Assembly: GCA_028023455.1 (NCBI GenBank)
Contig: JAQFVV010000028.1
Location: 1,249,501 to 1,313,500 of the forward strand
Reading direction: 5' to 3'
Source: Epiperipatus broadwayi
Taxonomy: Eukaryota; Onychophora; Udeonychophora; Euonychophora; Peripatidae
Length of the DNA stretch: 64,000 nucleotides
Of this stretch, positions 49,001 through 60,440 are shown one piece after another. A model generated the notes under the pieces. That model saw only the letters and a list, made by a program, of their open reading frames with translations. It was not told the origin of the DNA and searched no databases. Both the position numbers and the translations under genes were made by a program. The first letter of the stretch is position 1; each line of letters begins with the position of its first letter.

Positions 49001-49228
49001 CTGTCATAATTGTATATATGTATTGGGAAAATATTTATCCTTTACACAAACATTCATTCTGCCTTATCAGGCACTGAGAAGAAAGACCATGGTGTTTCTT
49101 GATCTTAAACTCTGAGGTAAAAAGCCAATAAACTCACCACGCTGGCTAATGCATGTTGGTGAGCAGCCCATCCATGTTCGTATACTATATGAATAATCAC
49201 ATAGTAATAACAGCTGCAATGACAAGAA
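46024..49228 (-). mobile_element. RTE/BovB-like LINE copy B, tail-to-tail with copy A
   Basis: Minus-strand copy with its (GATGAT)n tail at 46024-46035 on the plus coordinate, only about 35 bases from the tail of copy A. The 5' end, on the right, stops near 49228 inside the leader region ('cttgtcattgcagctg' on the minus strand), so it is slightly 5'-truncated relative to copy A. The two copies are clearly close relatives but differ at scattered positions, so they form an inverted pair of about 3.2 kb arms. Confidence 0.85.
46037..49007 (-). pseudogene. RTE-like endonuclease/reverse transcriptase, frameshifted (copy B)
   Basis: The RT half is still open for 648 codons from Met at 47983 down to 46037, including NYRPISLLSVLYKIF, DYEKAFDS, RQGDSISP and FADD (about 46790-46803). 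The leader MTDKNKAWPL starts at 49007 and runs in frame into LGTYNCRSLSSEG, showing the true junction that copy A has lost. The EN half is broken: a frameshift near 48815, a 15-bp in-frame duplication at 48765-48794, an extra base near 48712, and a frameshift with a stop near 48200-48225. GDFNAR is retained near 48420-48438. Not able to make a complete protein. Confidence 0.85.
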
Positions 49229-49329
49229 TAAAAAATTAGTGAATGTCCAAAAAATATGTAAGGAAATAAAAAAAGCAAACTTTATCTTTTACTTAGCTAG
49301 GATAATTGTATTTCTTTCCCCCATGACAT

Positions 49330-51060
49330 AAAACAGTCATGTGATGTGATGTGATTTGGCTTCTCCATTATTGAAGTTAGGAATTTTTCAGCCAATATGA
49401 TAAATAAAATCATGGGTCACCTTACCTTACCTTTTCATTCCCCACCCTAAATTTTTCCCATATTTTCCTCTATCCTACTTTTATCATTTCCAGAACACCA
49501 TCTTTGTCCACTTCATGATCTTTGTATCTGGGTTCTTCCAATGCCAGCATAAAGACCAATAACCCATTTTCTGTATTATCACTTGGTATGTTTTTATTCT
49601 ATCACAAATTTCTTTATTTATACTTTTTCTGCTTGTAAACATTTACAGTTTATTAGCAACTGCCTAATATTTTCCATGCCTTTCTTAAAATACCTGCAAA
49701 CTAAATTACCCATATTTTTTCATTTATGTATATATTCTCTTGTTGCTAGTGATCCTCTTTAAACCTTAAACAGTAAACTACTTTCTCTGCTATTACCATA
49801 AATTAACTCACATCCAATATTCTGTTTACTTCTATATATATATTTAAACTCTTTTTACTCTACATTTTCCATCTCTCTGACTCCCTATTTTTTATTGATG
49901 CAACTATTCTTCTATCCCAGTCTTTGTCACTATAACACTCATCAATCATTCTAACACAATCATTTTATCTTTTGTGCAAGTATACTATCATAGTCTTCAT
50001 CCAAATCTTCTACATACCATACTATCTTTCTCATTCATCTTATTGCCTGTCCTTACTCATAATCCAATTAAATACTATTTTGGCAATTCTCTTATTATCC
50101 ATAAATTGCAATCTACCAAACATTTTTATTTTGCTTTTAGCATCTCTCATACAAAAACTTGACCATCCCAATTTTCCTCGAATTGACTCCTTTGCCATTC
50201 AGATCAGCATCTAATGCATATTTTCCTACTTTTTAAACATTACTTTGCTAAGATATAACACATGATTACTATATGATAACCCCACTACTGCTACTCCTTT
50301 CCATGCTACCATCATATGTATTATGTAAAAAGACTGTTAATTTCTTTATCAGTTGTTTTTTTTTTTTTTTGTGCTTCATTTATTAATTTTTCCCCCATTA
50401 CTTCAAGCAACTCCTCTGATCATATAAAACAATTCCTAAATAGTTGTATCTATTCATCACACTTAACTTTATATCTCCTCTCCAACAGAAAAAATTCTCT
50501 TTTTTTTCCCCACCATTTACCATCATTCCTTTTGATTTTTCTTCAATCCCTGCACAAGTCTTCACACAACTTCCATATCTTCCCTACTTTCTGTGCATAG
50601 GAAAATATCATCAGAAAATAAAAGACCTGATAATGTATACACTCCATTGCCATCTACTAATGGTATCTCTATCCCTCTTGCTAATCTTTCTATTGCTCTT
50701 CCATTTCTCTCAAATATAAGACAAACAAAATAGATGACATAGAGCATCCTTGACCTTAGAGTCATTTCATTTTTAATTATAACTGATTCTACATTTCCTA
50801 ATTTATATGTATAATAATTATTTTCATAAATCACTTAATAAGATCTACTAAAGTCCCATTTATTCCCAAATTTACTAAACTTACCCATAATCTATTTCTA
50901 TTCACTCTATCATATGCCTTCTCTATATCTATGAAGACCATATATAATTGCCTATCTGCATTCCTACTCATTTCTATAAGTTGTGTGACTACAAATAAAC
51001 TATCTCCTATATGCCTATTTAATCTAAAACCTCCTTCCATTTCTCCCTCTAAATTATATG
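49330..51060 (-). pseudogene. LINE-2 reverse transcriptase, 5'-truncated (copy D)
   Basis: Minus strand, from 51060 down. RT pieces GFRLNRHIGDSLFVVTQLI and FIDIEKAYDRVNRNRLW (about 50880-51010), then FSDD in place of FADD (LLFSDDIFLC near 50605), then degraded thumb and C-terminal regions to about 49640 where the zinc-knuckle equivalent has lost residues. The 3' tail on the minus strand has repeated CACAT units (about 49335-49355). Truncated at 51060, where an Ra repeat begins. The clade (I/Jockey-, CR1- or L1-like) cannot be fixed from the motifs seen. Confidence 0.75.
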
Positions 51061-51230
51061 ACAAACTCTCCATACAGTAGTGTAACCTAGGGAAAGCCAT
51101 AGTAAACAATGGATGCATGAAGGTGTGTGCATAAAATCTTTATCTAGTGTATAACCATCCAATATCCTCAGACTACTTTCTAGGTTGTGACTTTCAACAG
51201 TGAAGACCTTGGAAATGGTGATCGGTGAAT
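51061..51230 (-). repeat. Ra repeat copy 3
   Basis: From 'acaaactctccatacagtag' to 'aaatggtgatcggtga'; same block order as the other Ra copies, more diverged. It begins exactly where the LINE-2 copy D stops. Confidence 0.75.
51157..51213 (-). ncRNA. Type I hammerhead-like motif in Ra copy 3 (decayed)
   Basis: Inner helix I is CUUCA/UGAGG, still fully pairable though both strands differ from copies 1 and 2. The outer helix I is CCAA/UUGG with one more pair. The core reads CUGUUGA (A6 changed to U), helix II is weak, GAAA is kept, and helix III is GUAGUC-like. Probably inactive. Confidence 0.55.
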
Positions 51231-51384
51231 TTTGGGGTTAAAACTAATAGCTATTGCCATCTAGTTATAAAAACAAAATTAAAGTATAAAATATTTACTA
51301 TTTATTTTGGAAATATTTATTTTAATATTTCAATACAAACATTGGATACCAGATGGTTCAATTGTCATACATTTTGCTGGTCAA

Positions 51385-52170
51385 TTCAGTCATCATCAAT
51401 GGTCTGAGCTATCTTGCTGGTCAATTCAGTCATCATCACTGGTTTGAGCTATCTTGCTGGTCAATTCAGTCATCATCACTGGTCTGAGCTATCTTGCTGG
51501 TCAATTCAGCCATCAACACTGGTCTGAGCTATCTTGCTGATCAATTCAGTCATCATCACTGGTCTGAGCTTATCTTGCTGGTCAATTCAGTCATCATCAC
51601 TGGTCTGAGATATCTTGCTGATCAATGCAGTCATCATCACTGGTCTGAGCTTATCTTGCTGGTCATTTCAGTCATCATTACTGGTCTGAGCTATCTTGCT
51701 GGTCAATTCAGTCATCATCACTGGTCTGAGCTATCTTGCTGATCAATGCAGTCATCATCACTGGTCTGAGCTTATCTTGCTGGCCAATTCAGTCATCATC
51801 ACTGGTCTGAGCTATCTTGCTGGTCAATTCAGTCATCATCACTGGTCTGAGTTATCTTTCTGGTCAATTCAGTCATCATCACTGGTCTGAGATATTTTGC
51901 TGGTCAATTCGGTCATCATACTGGTCTGAGCTATCTTGCTGGTCAATTCAGTCATCACTGGTATGAGCTATCCTGCTGGTCAATTCAGTAATCATCACTG
52001 ATCTGAACTATCCTGCTGGTCAATTCAGTCATCATCACTGGTTTGAGCTATCTTGATGTTCAATTCAGTCATCATCACTGGTCTGAGCAATCTTGCTGTT
52101 CAATTCAGTCATCATCACTGGTTTGAGCAATCTTGCAGGTCAATTCAGTCATCATCACTGGTCTGAGCTA
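51385..52170. repeat. 40-bp tandem repeat (satellite), about 20 units
   Basis: The unit contains 'cttgctggtcaattcagtc' and 'atcatcactggtctgagcta', period 40 (a few units 41 because of an extra t in 'gcttatc'). About 20 units can be counted. Units with 'tgatcaatgcag' recur every third unit near 51620 and 51740, hinting at a 121-bp higher-order period. The plus-strand ORFs inside it are repeat translations, not genes. Confidence 0.95.
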
Positions 52171-53339
52171 GGATAGGGTTTGATAAGAAGGGTTTAAAGG
52201 AATTTGATGTACATTGTTATAAATTATTTTATTTTTTATAAATTGACAATTGTAATTGGTAAAAAAATGATTATGAAAGTGTTTCTTTGATTTACATATA
52301 AACTGTGATAATGTATAAAATTTCAAGATGGCTAGCTTTTGATATTTAGAAGTGCTGATTTCAAACTCAATTCTTGAAAATTGAAATGAGTTAATGAAAA
52401 TTTGTGTTTTATCAAACAAATATATAAAGTTGACTTTTCTTCCATGTGAATGTAGGTAACAGTATCCGTACTACAAATAAACAATCTTTTCCCACAATTA
52501 TGTCATATATGGAGGTGACAATTACTATCATTGGTATAACATCTAATGATGTCATAATTATATACATGTGAATATAATTTAGAGATTATGTGTATATAAT
52601 AAACAAATAAATAGCAGAATGGATTTACTGCTGGTTAGTTTTTAAGAAGTGTGAGTACTGGAAATGCCAGAAATGGAATTGATAAAAGAACCTTATGCTC
52701 CAGAGACTGATGCCCTACTGCTGCATTTAACCATGCAAGGATGGATCTGATATTTTGTTATTATTATTACAGCACCAATATTATATCTGATTATCACTTG
52801 CTATAGTCTGTGTGATGAGGATGACTAACAATATATAATCATTGTCTCTAACAGCAGCTTCAGACCCACCTATACTACTCATTTGATACTATATTGGTGT
52901 AATAATAATAAAAATATTCACATGCATGAATAAAAGCAAAAACAGTATTCAGTCTTCATTTGAATGTATACAAAAAATGCTTACTTATCAAGAAAAAATA
53001 TAGCAGCTTTTTTAACAATATGACATTTCATTACAGTTGTGAAATCTCTTATGAAAATAAAAGAACTTTAAATATAATGTGCATCAATATTGTTATTGCC
53101 CAAAATAATAACTTCCAATATGCATGTATTAAGCTTATTGTTTAAAAGTTTATAAAAAATTTGAGATGAGTTGCAATCCATAGATTTTGAAGTCTTGAGT
53201 CCCCCTCTGTACCATCACTACAAAGTAGGATGGCCAATGTTTTTGAATAATGTTCTTTGTTATCATTTAACAAATCACTATTGATAATATATTAAAGATT
53301 AAACTTTATGCTCATTTATTTATTAAATGAACAACAATA
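52171..53339. other. AT-rich stretch without a recognisable gene
   Basis: No gene recognised; short ORFs lack motifs. Confidence 0.4.
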
Positions 53340-53890
53340 AAGAAATTGTAGAGATTCCAACCAGGAATCAGGATCATTCTTTCACTTCAGACATAAATTT
53401 TAAGGCCATTAACCATGATATTTATGTATTGTGTTTTCCCAATCTCATTATGTTCTCTTTATGAAGCAATGAACATAATAACTTTAGGTTGCATGGAATC
53501 TATTGGAAAAATTCCAATAATGTCTAGAAAAGTCAAATCCAGTTTGGTTTACTGTGGATCTGAAAAAAAATTGGAACTTCATAAGAAGTCTATTTTTTAT
53601 GCCATAATTTTTTTGTTTTTAGATCGTTAGTTGATTTGAATCAAGTCTTAAGTGCCAACATATAGCTTGATTTATTTGCCAGTCTAATCTACACAGTGAT
53701 TTTTATATAATTTATATGAAGTAACACTTTTTCTGACATTGAGTGGAAGAATATGTAAAAGAACTATAGGTCCCTGCAAAGTCTTGAGATATTAGCCAAT
53801 TCCTCATGGTAATATTTAATTGAATATTCAAAATTTGATATAGCCACTTTTCCTCCAAGGAGGGTGTAGACTACACTAATAAAATATGCA
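53340..53890. repeat. Interspersed repeat R4, copy 1
   Basis: Shares ordered blocks with 56310-56890: 'gagattccaaccag', 'tcattaac' type block, 'gatttgaatcaag', 'ttttctgacattgagtgga', 'tcatggtaatatttaattga' and 'cctccaa'. Roughly 550 bp of a decayed element. Coding origin is possible but I cannot identify it. Confidence 0.5.
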
Positions 53891-53972
53891 AAAGAAATAT
53901 TAAAATTGCAGTAATTAAAATAATTTTCAAAATGTGGTCATGAAAGAAAAATTTGCTGATAACAAAACATTT

Positions 53973-54005
53973 TGGCGTAAAACAGTGCCTGATCAAAATA
54001 TCAAA
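53973..54005 (-). other. Hammerhead-like short motif
   Basis: On the minus strand, TTGATCAGGCACTG, then TTTTACGCC, then AAAATG resembles a degraded CUGAUGA/helix II (GGC/GCC)/GAAA arrangement. Too degraded for a ribozyme call. Confidence 0.25.
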
Positions 54006-54157
54006 GTAACTAATCTGACTATTAATGTAATACTACCATGCTATAACATACGTGAGAACAATATTTTATCTAAGATATTTCAGAAATAGTACTATTAGTA
54101 GATTGAAGTTATACATAGATATAAGAATATAAAGTGAACAAGTATGTAATATGTTTA

Positions 54158-54240
54158 ATGACATTCCACCAAAAACAGATATCTTTAGCAATACGTCGAA
54201 TGTGTCATCAGAAGTGGTGGGACATTTTCAGGATATTACA
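54158..54240 (-). other. Stem-loop with a CUGAUGA motif
   Basis: On the minus strand, CCACCA (54218-54223) can pair with UGGUGG (54167-54172), framing CTGATGA (54205-54211) and UAAAGAUAUC. It resembles a hammerhead with a long helix I, but GAAA is not intact and helix II is unclear. Confidence 0.3.
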
Positions 54241-55073
54241 TTTTTGATTAAGAACTTTGTATTCTGATTGGGATAATGGTGTGGGTATTTTAAAAAAAAA
54301 ATTTAATATTTCTTTGTCCACTCTTTCTTTGCAGTATTACTTTTTATTAAAAAGTCTTCAAGTAATTAATGTTTTCAAAAATATAATATTTTGCTCTCTA
54401 CAGGTAAAGACAAACTTTTAACTTTTCCATTCAACTCTTTCAAGTAGTTATAATTGTTTCTACCCTAAAAAAATCATTTTGATCATTATTAATGAAATTA
54501 CCAGGCCTAATGCTTGCTGCTAAGTATATTATAGTGCTAATAGTTTAGCTATATAAATTAAAGCAAGGTAATCCATATGAGCTCCTGGAACACGAGGGTT
54601 CTTTTGTTTTATGTATACACTCAAAAAACTGTAAGATATGTGTTTTAACGGTACCGTTTTAACTACTAAAAAGAGACATTTAAAATTTTGCATTGGGTCC
54701 AAAATGTTAACTGCAACACTGGATACAGAAATGCTTTAGTACATTATATAATAGAAGATTGATTTAGACTTTATAAAAAATTATAATTTTAATTCTATCA
54801 TGTACATTTTAATCACATGAATAAAGTCAATTAAAAAAGATAATGATGACCAGAATAGATTTCATGATGAACCAGCATTAATCATTTGATTGCTGTCTGT
54901 GATAAAACGAAGGTTAAGAGGAGAAAACTACACACACACACACAAAAGCGGAATGGAGTTGATTTAGTATAAATATGAGCTCTAAATTAAACATAGATCA
55001 AGGTATATGAAAAGGAAGGAAGTAAAAGCACTCTAAATGTTAAACAAAGTATGAAAAACAGAATGAAATGACC

Positions 55074-55412
55074 TATTCTTGGGAGCTTGATGTTTATAAG
55101 CATGCCTTTGTAAGTATTTCTGGAAATTTAGAGTGAAAATAATTTATTAGACAGATGGAATATAACACTTAAGAGTTATTAAACTCATAATTAAATAAGA
55201 TTTAATAATATGTAAACTTTAGATTAAACATAGGTCAATGTAAATGTAAGGAATGAGAATAAATTACCTTTTTCCAGGCTATGAACTAAGCACTATTTAT
55301 GAGTTTAATAACTCTTAAGTGCCATATTCCATCTGGCTGACAAATTAATTTCACTTTGAATTATCAACATTGTTGGCAAAGGTATGCTTATAAACATCAG
55401 TTTCCAAGAATA
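55074..55412. repeat. Foldback element FB3
   Basis: Arms 55074-55190 and 55297-55412 are inverted copies. The inner 40 bases are nearly exact ('cacttaagagttattaaact' and its complement); the outer parts pair through 'gatgtttataagcat' and 'ctattcttgg'. The spacer is about 105 bases. A direct repeat of the 'ttaaacataggtcaa' block occurs at 54988 and 55222. Confidence 0.75.
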
Positions 55413-56309
55413 GGTGGATTTAGTTTATCCTGGTTCCTTTGTTCAATATTTACAGTGCTTTTAAGTCATATCCTGGAGGTGGATGATTTACTCCCTTTGC
55501 TTATATGCACATTTGATCTATTTCAACCTAAAAATCCATTAATAATAGTCATTAAAATATTTATCTGTGAAGAAGGTTGTCAGAATTGGGGATACAATAA
55601 GCTTGGCACTTCATAAATTATAATCAATTATAAAAATTATGATAGTTTTTAAAGATAGCATTATAATTTTAAAATGAATGTCTGTTCGAGGATTTTCTAT
55701 CATGAAGAAATTCAGTAGTTGTAACTTTTTTTATAATAATCATATTAAAATCTCTTTTACAAGCTGAAAAATATCCACTAAGTATATGTTTATCTCTAGT
55801 TGTTCATTTGTGACCGATGATGAGAAGGTGGTGCCATTAGATATTCAAAATATGTATTTTGAAACATCTTTCTTTCTGGTACTATTACATTTTATTCAGA
55901 CTAAATGAATACTATTTATATTTAATTTCTGCAAGTGCCTGGGTTTTGACAGCTTAAAAATGTTAACAAATTGATCTACCAAATCTTCGATATTATGTTT
56001 TGAATCAAAATGGTTCCATATAGTATAAAAAATACTCATCAATTAATGCTCCTTTTTATATATCATTATCATTGGTAATGGTTTATAGTCACATTCAGTT
56101 TATTTACTTAACATATAGATTGGTTGTTTTTAGATGACTAAGTATTCTCTCCATTATAAAAGGAACTGGATAGATGCCAAAGGAAGATAGATTTCCTAGT
56201 GGCATTAATGGCTATTCCATTCTTACACTGCATGTTTTGGATAATCTCTTATTTATTTTATTAATAGACTTTTGTAGAGAGATTAACTATTAAGAAGATA
56301 TCATAAAGC

Positions 56310-56890
56310 GATCTGTAGAAATTCCAACCAGAAAATAGAATCATTGGTGGTTTTACGAAGTTCTTGATTTCTTTCTCTGTAGTCACAAATTTGATAGTCA
56401 TTAACTAAGATGTTCATAATTTTAACTTGTCCACATCTACATAGATTGAATTACAATTAAAAAGAAGATGAATGTATTGACCATGTGTTGTTTTAAATTT
56501 GTTGATGAAGCTCTAGTAACCTCTATGATCTCAAATCCAAGTGGTTTTACTCTTGGGTCTGAATAAATAATTTATTTGAAGCACCATAAGAATTATATTT
56601 TTTACACCATATATTTTAATTGTAATTCTTAGTTGCACAACCAAAAAAAGGATCTTGATTTGAGTCAGATATTAACTGACAAAGCTATATTTTGAGTTAT
56701 TGGCAGTTTTTATACATTTTTTGAGACATATTCTGATATTCGGTAGTGGAATATATGAAAAAACAGAAAGCCACTGCAAAGGGGCAGACTTGAGTGTACA
56801 AGTAATATTTCTCATGGTAACATTTAATTGAATACTCAAAAGACATAGTGAGAGCATTTCCCTCCAACAAGCAAACGACTCACTAACTCA
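56310..56890. repeat. Interspersed repeat R4, copy 2
   Basis: Partner of 53340-53890 in the same orientation, with many indels. Confidence 0.5.
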
Positions 56891-58238
56891 ATGTTAATGC
56901 TAAGTAAGCCATCCACAAAATTGATGTAATACAACCCCAAATAATGTCACTACCTTTCCAAAATTATTCTCACCCAAATTATCATAATTAAATCTTAGAT
57001 TATTATGTCAATAAGTTAGGCATGATCTAATTTTTCAAACAGCAAGAGGTAGGGTTATGTTTTATTCTATTACATCATTGGATACATCATTGGACAGTTC
57101 TAGACTAAGTAATTCATGATGTATTATTGTTCACAAACATATATATTGAACGTTTTTAAATTCCATTTCTGAACTAAGTAATCCTAATGATAAAGGTAAT
57201 TCTGAACATATTGATTAGATCCAATTCCACCCCAGAAGGTCAAATTCCAGATGGCCTTATTATTTCTAGACAAGATATTTTATTTAGGCCTCTTAAGTGG
57301 ACCAGACCATTACTTATATAGAACTCTTTGATTGTTTGAAGGATTTTTTGGTTAAATATCCATATATAGAATCTTTATGGTGCACATCTGATAACTTCTA
57401 ATATATTTTCCATGATGCAACTTGTCTTTCCTGTCTAGTAAAGGGATATATGAAGAAGAAAATAAACCATATGGGAGTAGACTTAAATATGCATGTAAAA
57501 CTCTACGTTATAGTTTTTAGTCGTATACTCAGAAATTAGTGCGTGCATATTTTTCTTCAAGCAGAGTTTTATTTCATTTTCTTTTTATGTATCTCTGTTT
57601 CATTACGAAGCTCGCTGTTTCAAACTCATTCTTATAAACTGTTTAAATAAATTGGTTTCATTCTATATACTTTTTAAATATCACGCTAAAATCTCAAACG
57701 CAATTTATGTTTATTCTCTTGTTATCGTAATCCCTCCGTACTACTTGCTTTACTTAAGAACTATAAACTCGCCCCAATTAATGTTTTTTAAATATATATA
57801 ATTTAACTGCTTCTTAAAAAATTCAGAAAAAAAATTTCCATTTTCATTTGGAAATGAAGCAGTTAATTGTGTGAAAGACAATATTATTTTTAAAATGAAA
57901 TTTAATATTTAATTTTTTATCTCCAAATTCTAAAAATAACAAGAAGTTAATTCATAAAATGTCATTTCAAACTGTGGATTATCACGATAACAAAAACAAC
58001 TCTTCTTTTGAGATAGATCAATATTTAAAATAGAATATAAAAACTTATTAACATAAGACAATTGACGCACCAGACAAACTAACGCATAAAAAGTACAATT
58101 AATTTTAAAAACAGTACATTAAATTGTACAAATCCAATATCAACAACGAACTTAAAAAAGAAAATTGAAGCTTAAAAAATAGTTTAATTAAATACTAAAA
58201 ACCAAAAACAAACATTAAAAAGTAACAAAAAAAACTAT
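56891..58238. other. AT-rich stretch without a recognisable gene
   Basis: No domain-bearing ORF or RNA was recognised. Confidence 0.4.
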
Positions 58239-58246
58239 ATTAGTAT

Positions 58247-58345
58247 CCCCCCCCCCATATGTCATAGCATCGGCCGGGAGGCGAACCCGCAACAACCGTC
58301 TGCAAACAACTGCGCTGACCTCTCGACTAACAACGCTTGACAATT
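58247..58345 (-). repeat. tRNA-derived SINE S2, copy f, with an oligo-G tail
   Basis: S2 copy on the minus strand with an 8-bp target-site duplication 'attagtat' at 58239-58246 and 58346-58353. The minus-strand 3' end is TATGACATATGG followed by about 10 G bases directly against the duplication, in place of the usual A tail. The middle is shortened by about 15 bases relative to copy d. Confidence 0.85.
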
Positions 58346-58459
58346 ATTAGTATTTATTTATTGTTTAACAAATTAAGCTTTTGAATATAAAATATTTGCT
58401 TTTCCCGACATGTTGAAGACAGAAAGGTTTTAATAATAACAAATCACTGAATTCCCAGT

Positions 58460-60410
58460 GATGAGATGAGACGCACTGTGACTTCTTTTTCAGAATCGGG
58501 AATCAGTCAGCCACTATACCCAGAGAAACCTGTTAGCCACTTAACCTTTTCTTTCCATTCCCCTACTCTAAGTTTTTCCCATATTCTTCTCTATCATGCT
58601 CCATCTCATTTCCACAACATAATCTTTGTCAAGTCCATGGCTTTTATATCTAAATCCTCTTTATTTTTTCCCAACCCCAGCATAAAAACCAAGAACCCAT
58701 TTTGTGTATAATCACTTTGTTTATATTTATTCTTTCACAACTTCATTATTTATACCCTTTTTGTTAGCAGGCATTTAAATTCAATTAACAGATGCGAAAT
58801 ATTTTCTATGCCTTCCTTACACAACTTGCAGACTAAATCACCCACATTTTTCCATTTATGTGTAGATTCCCTTGTTGATAAAGATCCTATTCGAACCTTA
58901 AACAGTAAATTACTTTCGTTGCTATTATTATAAATTAACTTGCAGCCAATATTCTGTTTACTTCTACACATATTTAAACTCTTTTTACTATCCATACTGG
59001 TTCTCCATCTCTCAAACTCTCAATCCTTTATTAATGCATCTATTTTTTTATCCCTTTCCTTGCCATTATAACGCTTAACAATTCTTCTAACATAGTCATT
59101 CAACCTTTTGTATAAGTATGCTGACATAATTATTTTATCCAAATCTTCTGCATAATGTACTACCTTTCTCAACCATCGTGTTGCATGCCCTTTACTCATA
59201 ACCCAATTAAACTCTATTTTGGCTATTCTCTTATTATCCATAAATTGCAATCTATCAAACATTTTTATTTTGCTTTTTGCATCTCTCAAATAAAAACTTG
59301 ACCATACCATTTTCCCGTGAATTACCTCCTTTGCCATTCACACATCTGCACCTAATGCATGTCTTCCTACTTTTTGTATTTTTTCAAAGTCATCTAACAC
59401 TCCTTTACTAACACATAACACCCTGCTACTGTCACTTTCTTCCATACAATTCTAGCTACATCATATTTGTTAGATGAAAACACTGTTAATATCTTTACCA
59501 ATACCTTTCTTTTCTTTGCTTCACTTATCAACATTTTCTTCCATTCATCCAAGCAATTTCTCTGATTACTTAAGATGATCCCAAATAGTTATACCTATTT
59601 AACCACATTTAACTTTATACCCCCCAATAAAAATTCTTTGTCTTCTCTTTTCACAGTATTAATCATCATTATTTTTGATTTTTTTTCACTAAATTTAATC
59701 CCCATCTTTTTACCCACTCTTGGACATGTCTTCAGCATAACTTCCACATCTTCCCTACTTTCTGCGCATAGGAAGATATCATCCGTAAATAAAAAAAACC
59801 AATAATGTAAAAACTTCCTTGCCACCTATTAATGGAATTTCTACCTTTCTTCCTAGTCTTTCTATTGCTCTCTCCATTTCTTTCAAATGCAACAAAAAGA
59901 AAATAGGGGACAAAGGGCATCCTTGCTTTAGTTCCCACCCCATTTTTAACTTATAACTGATTCCATATTCCCTAACTGATACATATAGTAATTATTTTCA
60001 TATAATCTCTTAATAAGATCCATTAAAGCTTCATCCATTCCCAAAATTTACTAAACTTACCTATAATCTATTTCTATTTATTCTATCATGCCTTCTCTAT
60101 ATCTATACAAATCATATATAATTGTCTATCTGTATTCCTACTCATATCTATAAGTTGTGTAACTACAAATAAACTATTTCCTATATGCCTATCCAATCAA
60201 AATCACCTTGCATTTCTCCCTCTATATTATTTTCCATTTTGTGATGCTTCCAGCCACCATATGTGGGAAAACATTATATAACCTTGCTGTTACCACTATC
60301 AATCTATAATTGCTTAACTTTCTACAATCCTTACCCTTTCCTTTAAATGGTAGTCTTACTCTTGTATTACTCCAACTATCTGGAAAATCTCTCTTCTGCA
60401 CCATCTTATG
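58460..60410 (-). pseudogene. LINE-2 reverse transcriptase, 5'-truncated (copy E)
   Basis: Minus strand. It starts near 60405 with an RT block (WSNTRVRLPFKGKGKDCRKL, then NYRLI), continues with RT fragments (about 59950-60240), an FSDD-type box within FTDDIFLCAESREDVEVML (about 59750-59790) and KKMGIKFSEKKSK. The C-terminal domain follows: HATRWLRKVVHYAEDL near 59170, then VCKLCKEGIENISHLL with a distal Cys (58805-58850), a CCHC-like zinc knuckle typical of LINE C-termini. Several frameshifts. The 3' tail carries TCTCATCTCATC near 58460-58475. Same family as copies D and F. Confidence 0.8.
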
Positions 60411-60440
60411 AGCAGCTGTACTGACATCTAGTGTAAGATT

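Noticed and set aside
51494-51890. Plus-strand ORFs with repeating LADQ/HHHWSEL peptides
   Set aside because: They are translations of the 40-bp satellite in successive frames, with no start context or domain.
51385-52170. CRISPR array
   Set aside because: The units are contiguous 40-bp repeats without unique spacers, and the DNA is eukaryotic.
55356-55616. 86-residue ORF resembling a membrane protein
   Set aside because: Hydrophobic residues follow from AT-rich composition; part of it lies in foldback FB3; no family pattern or splice context.
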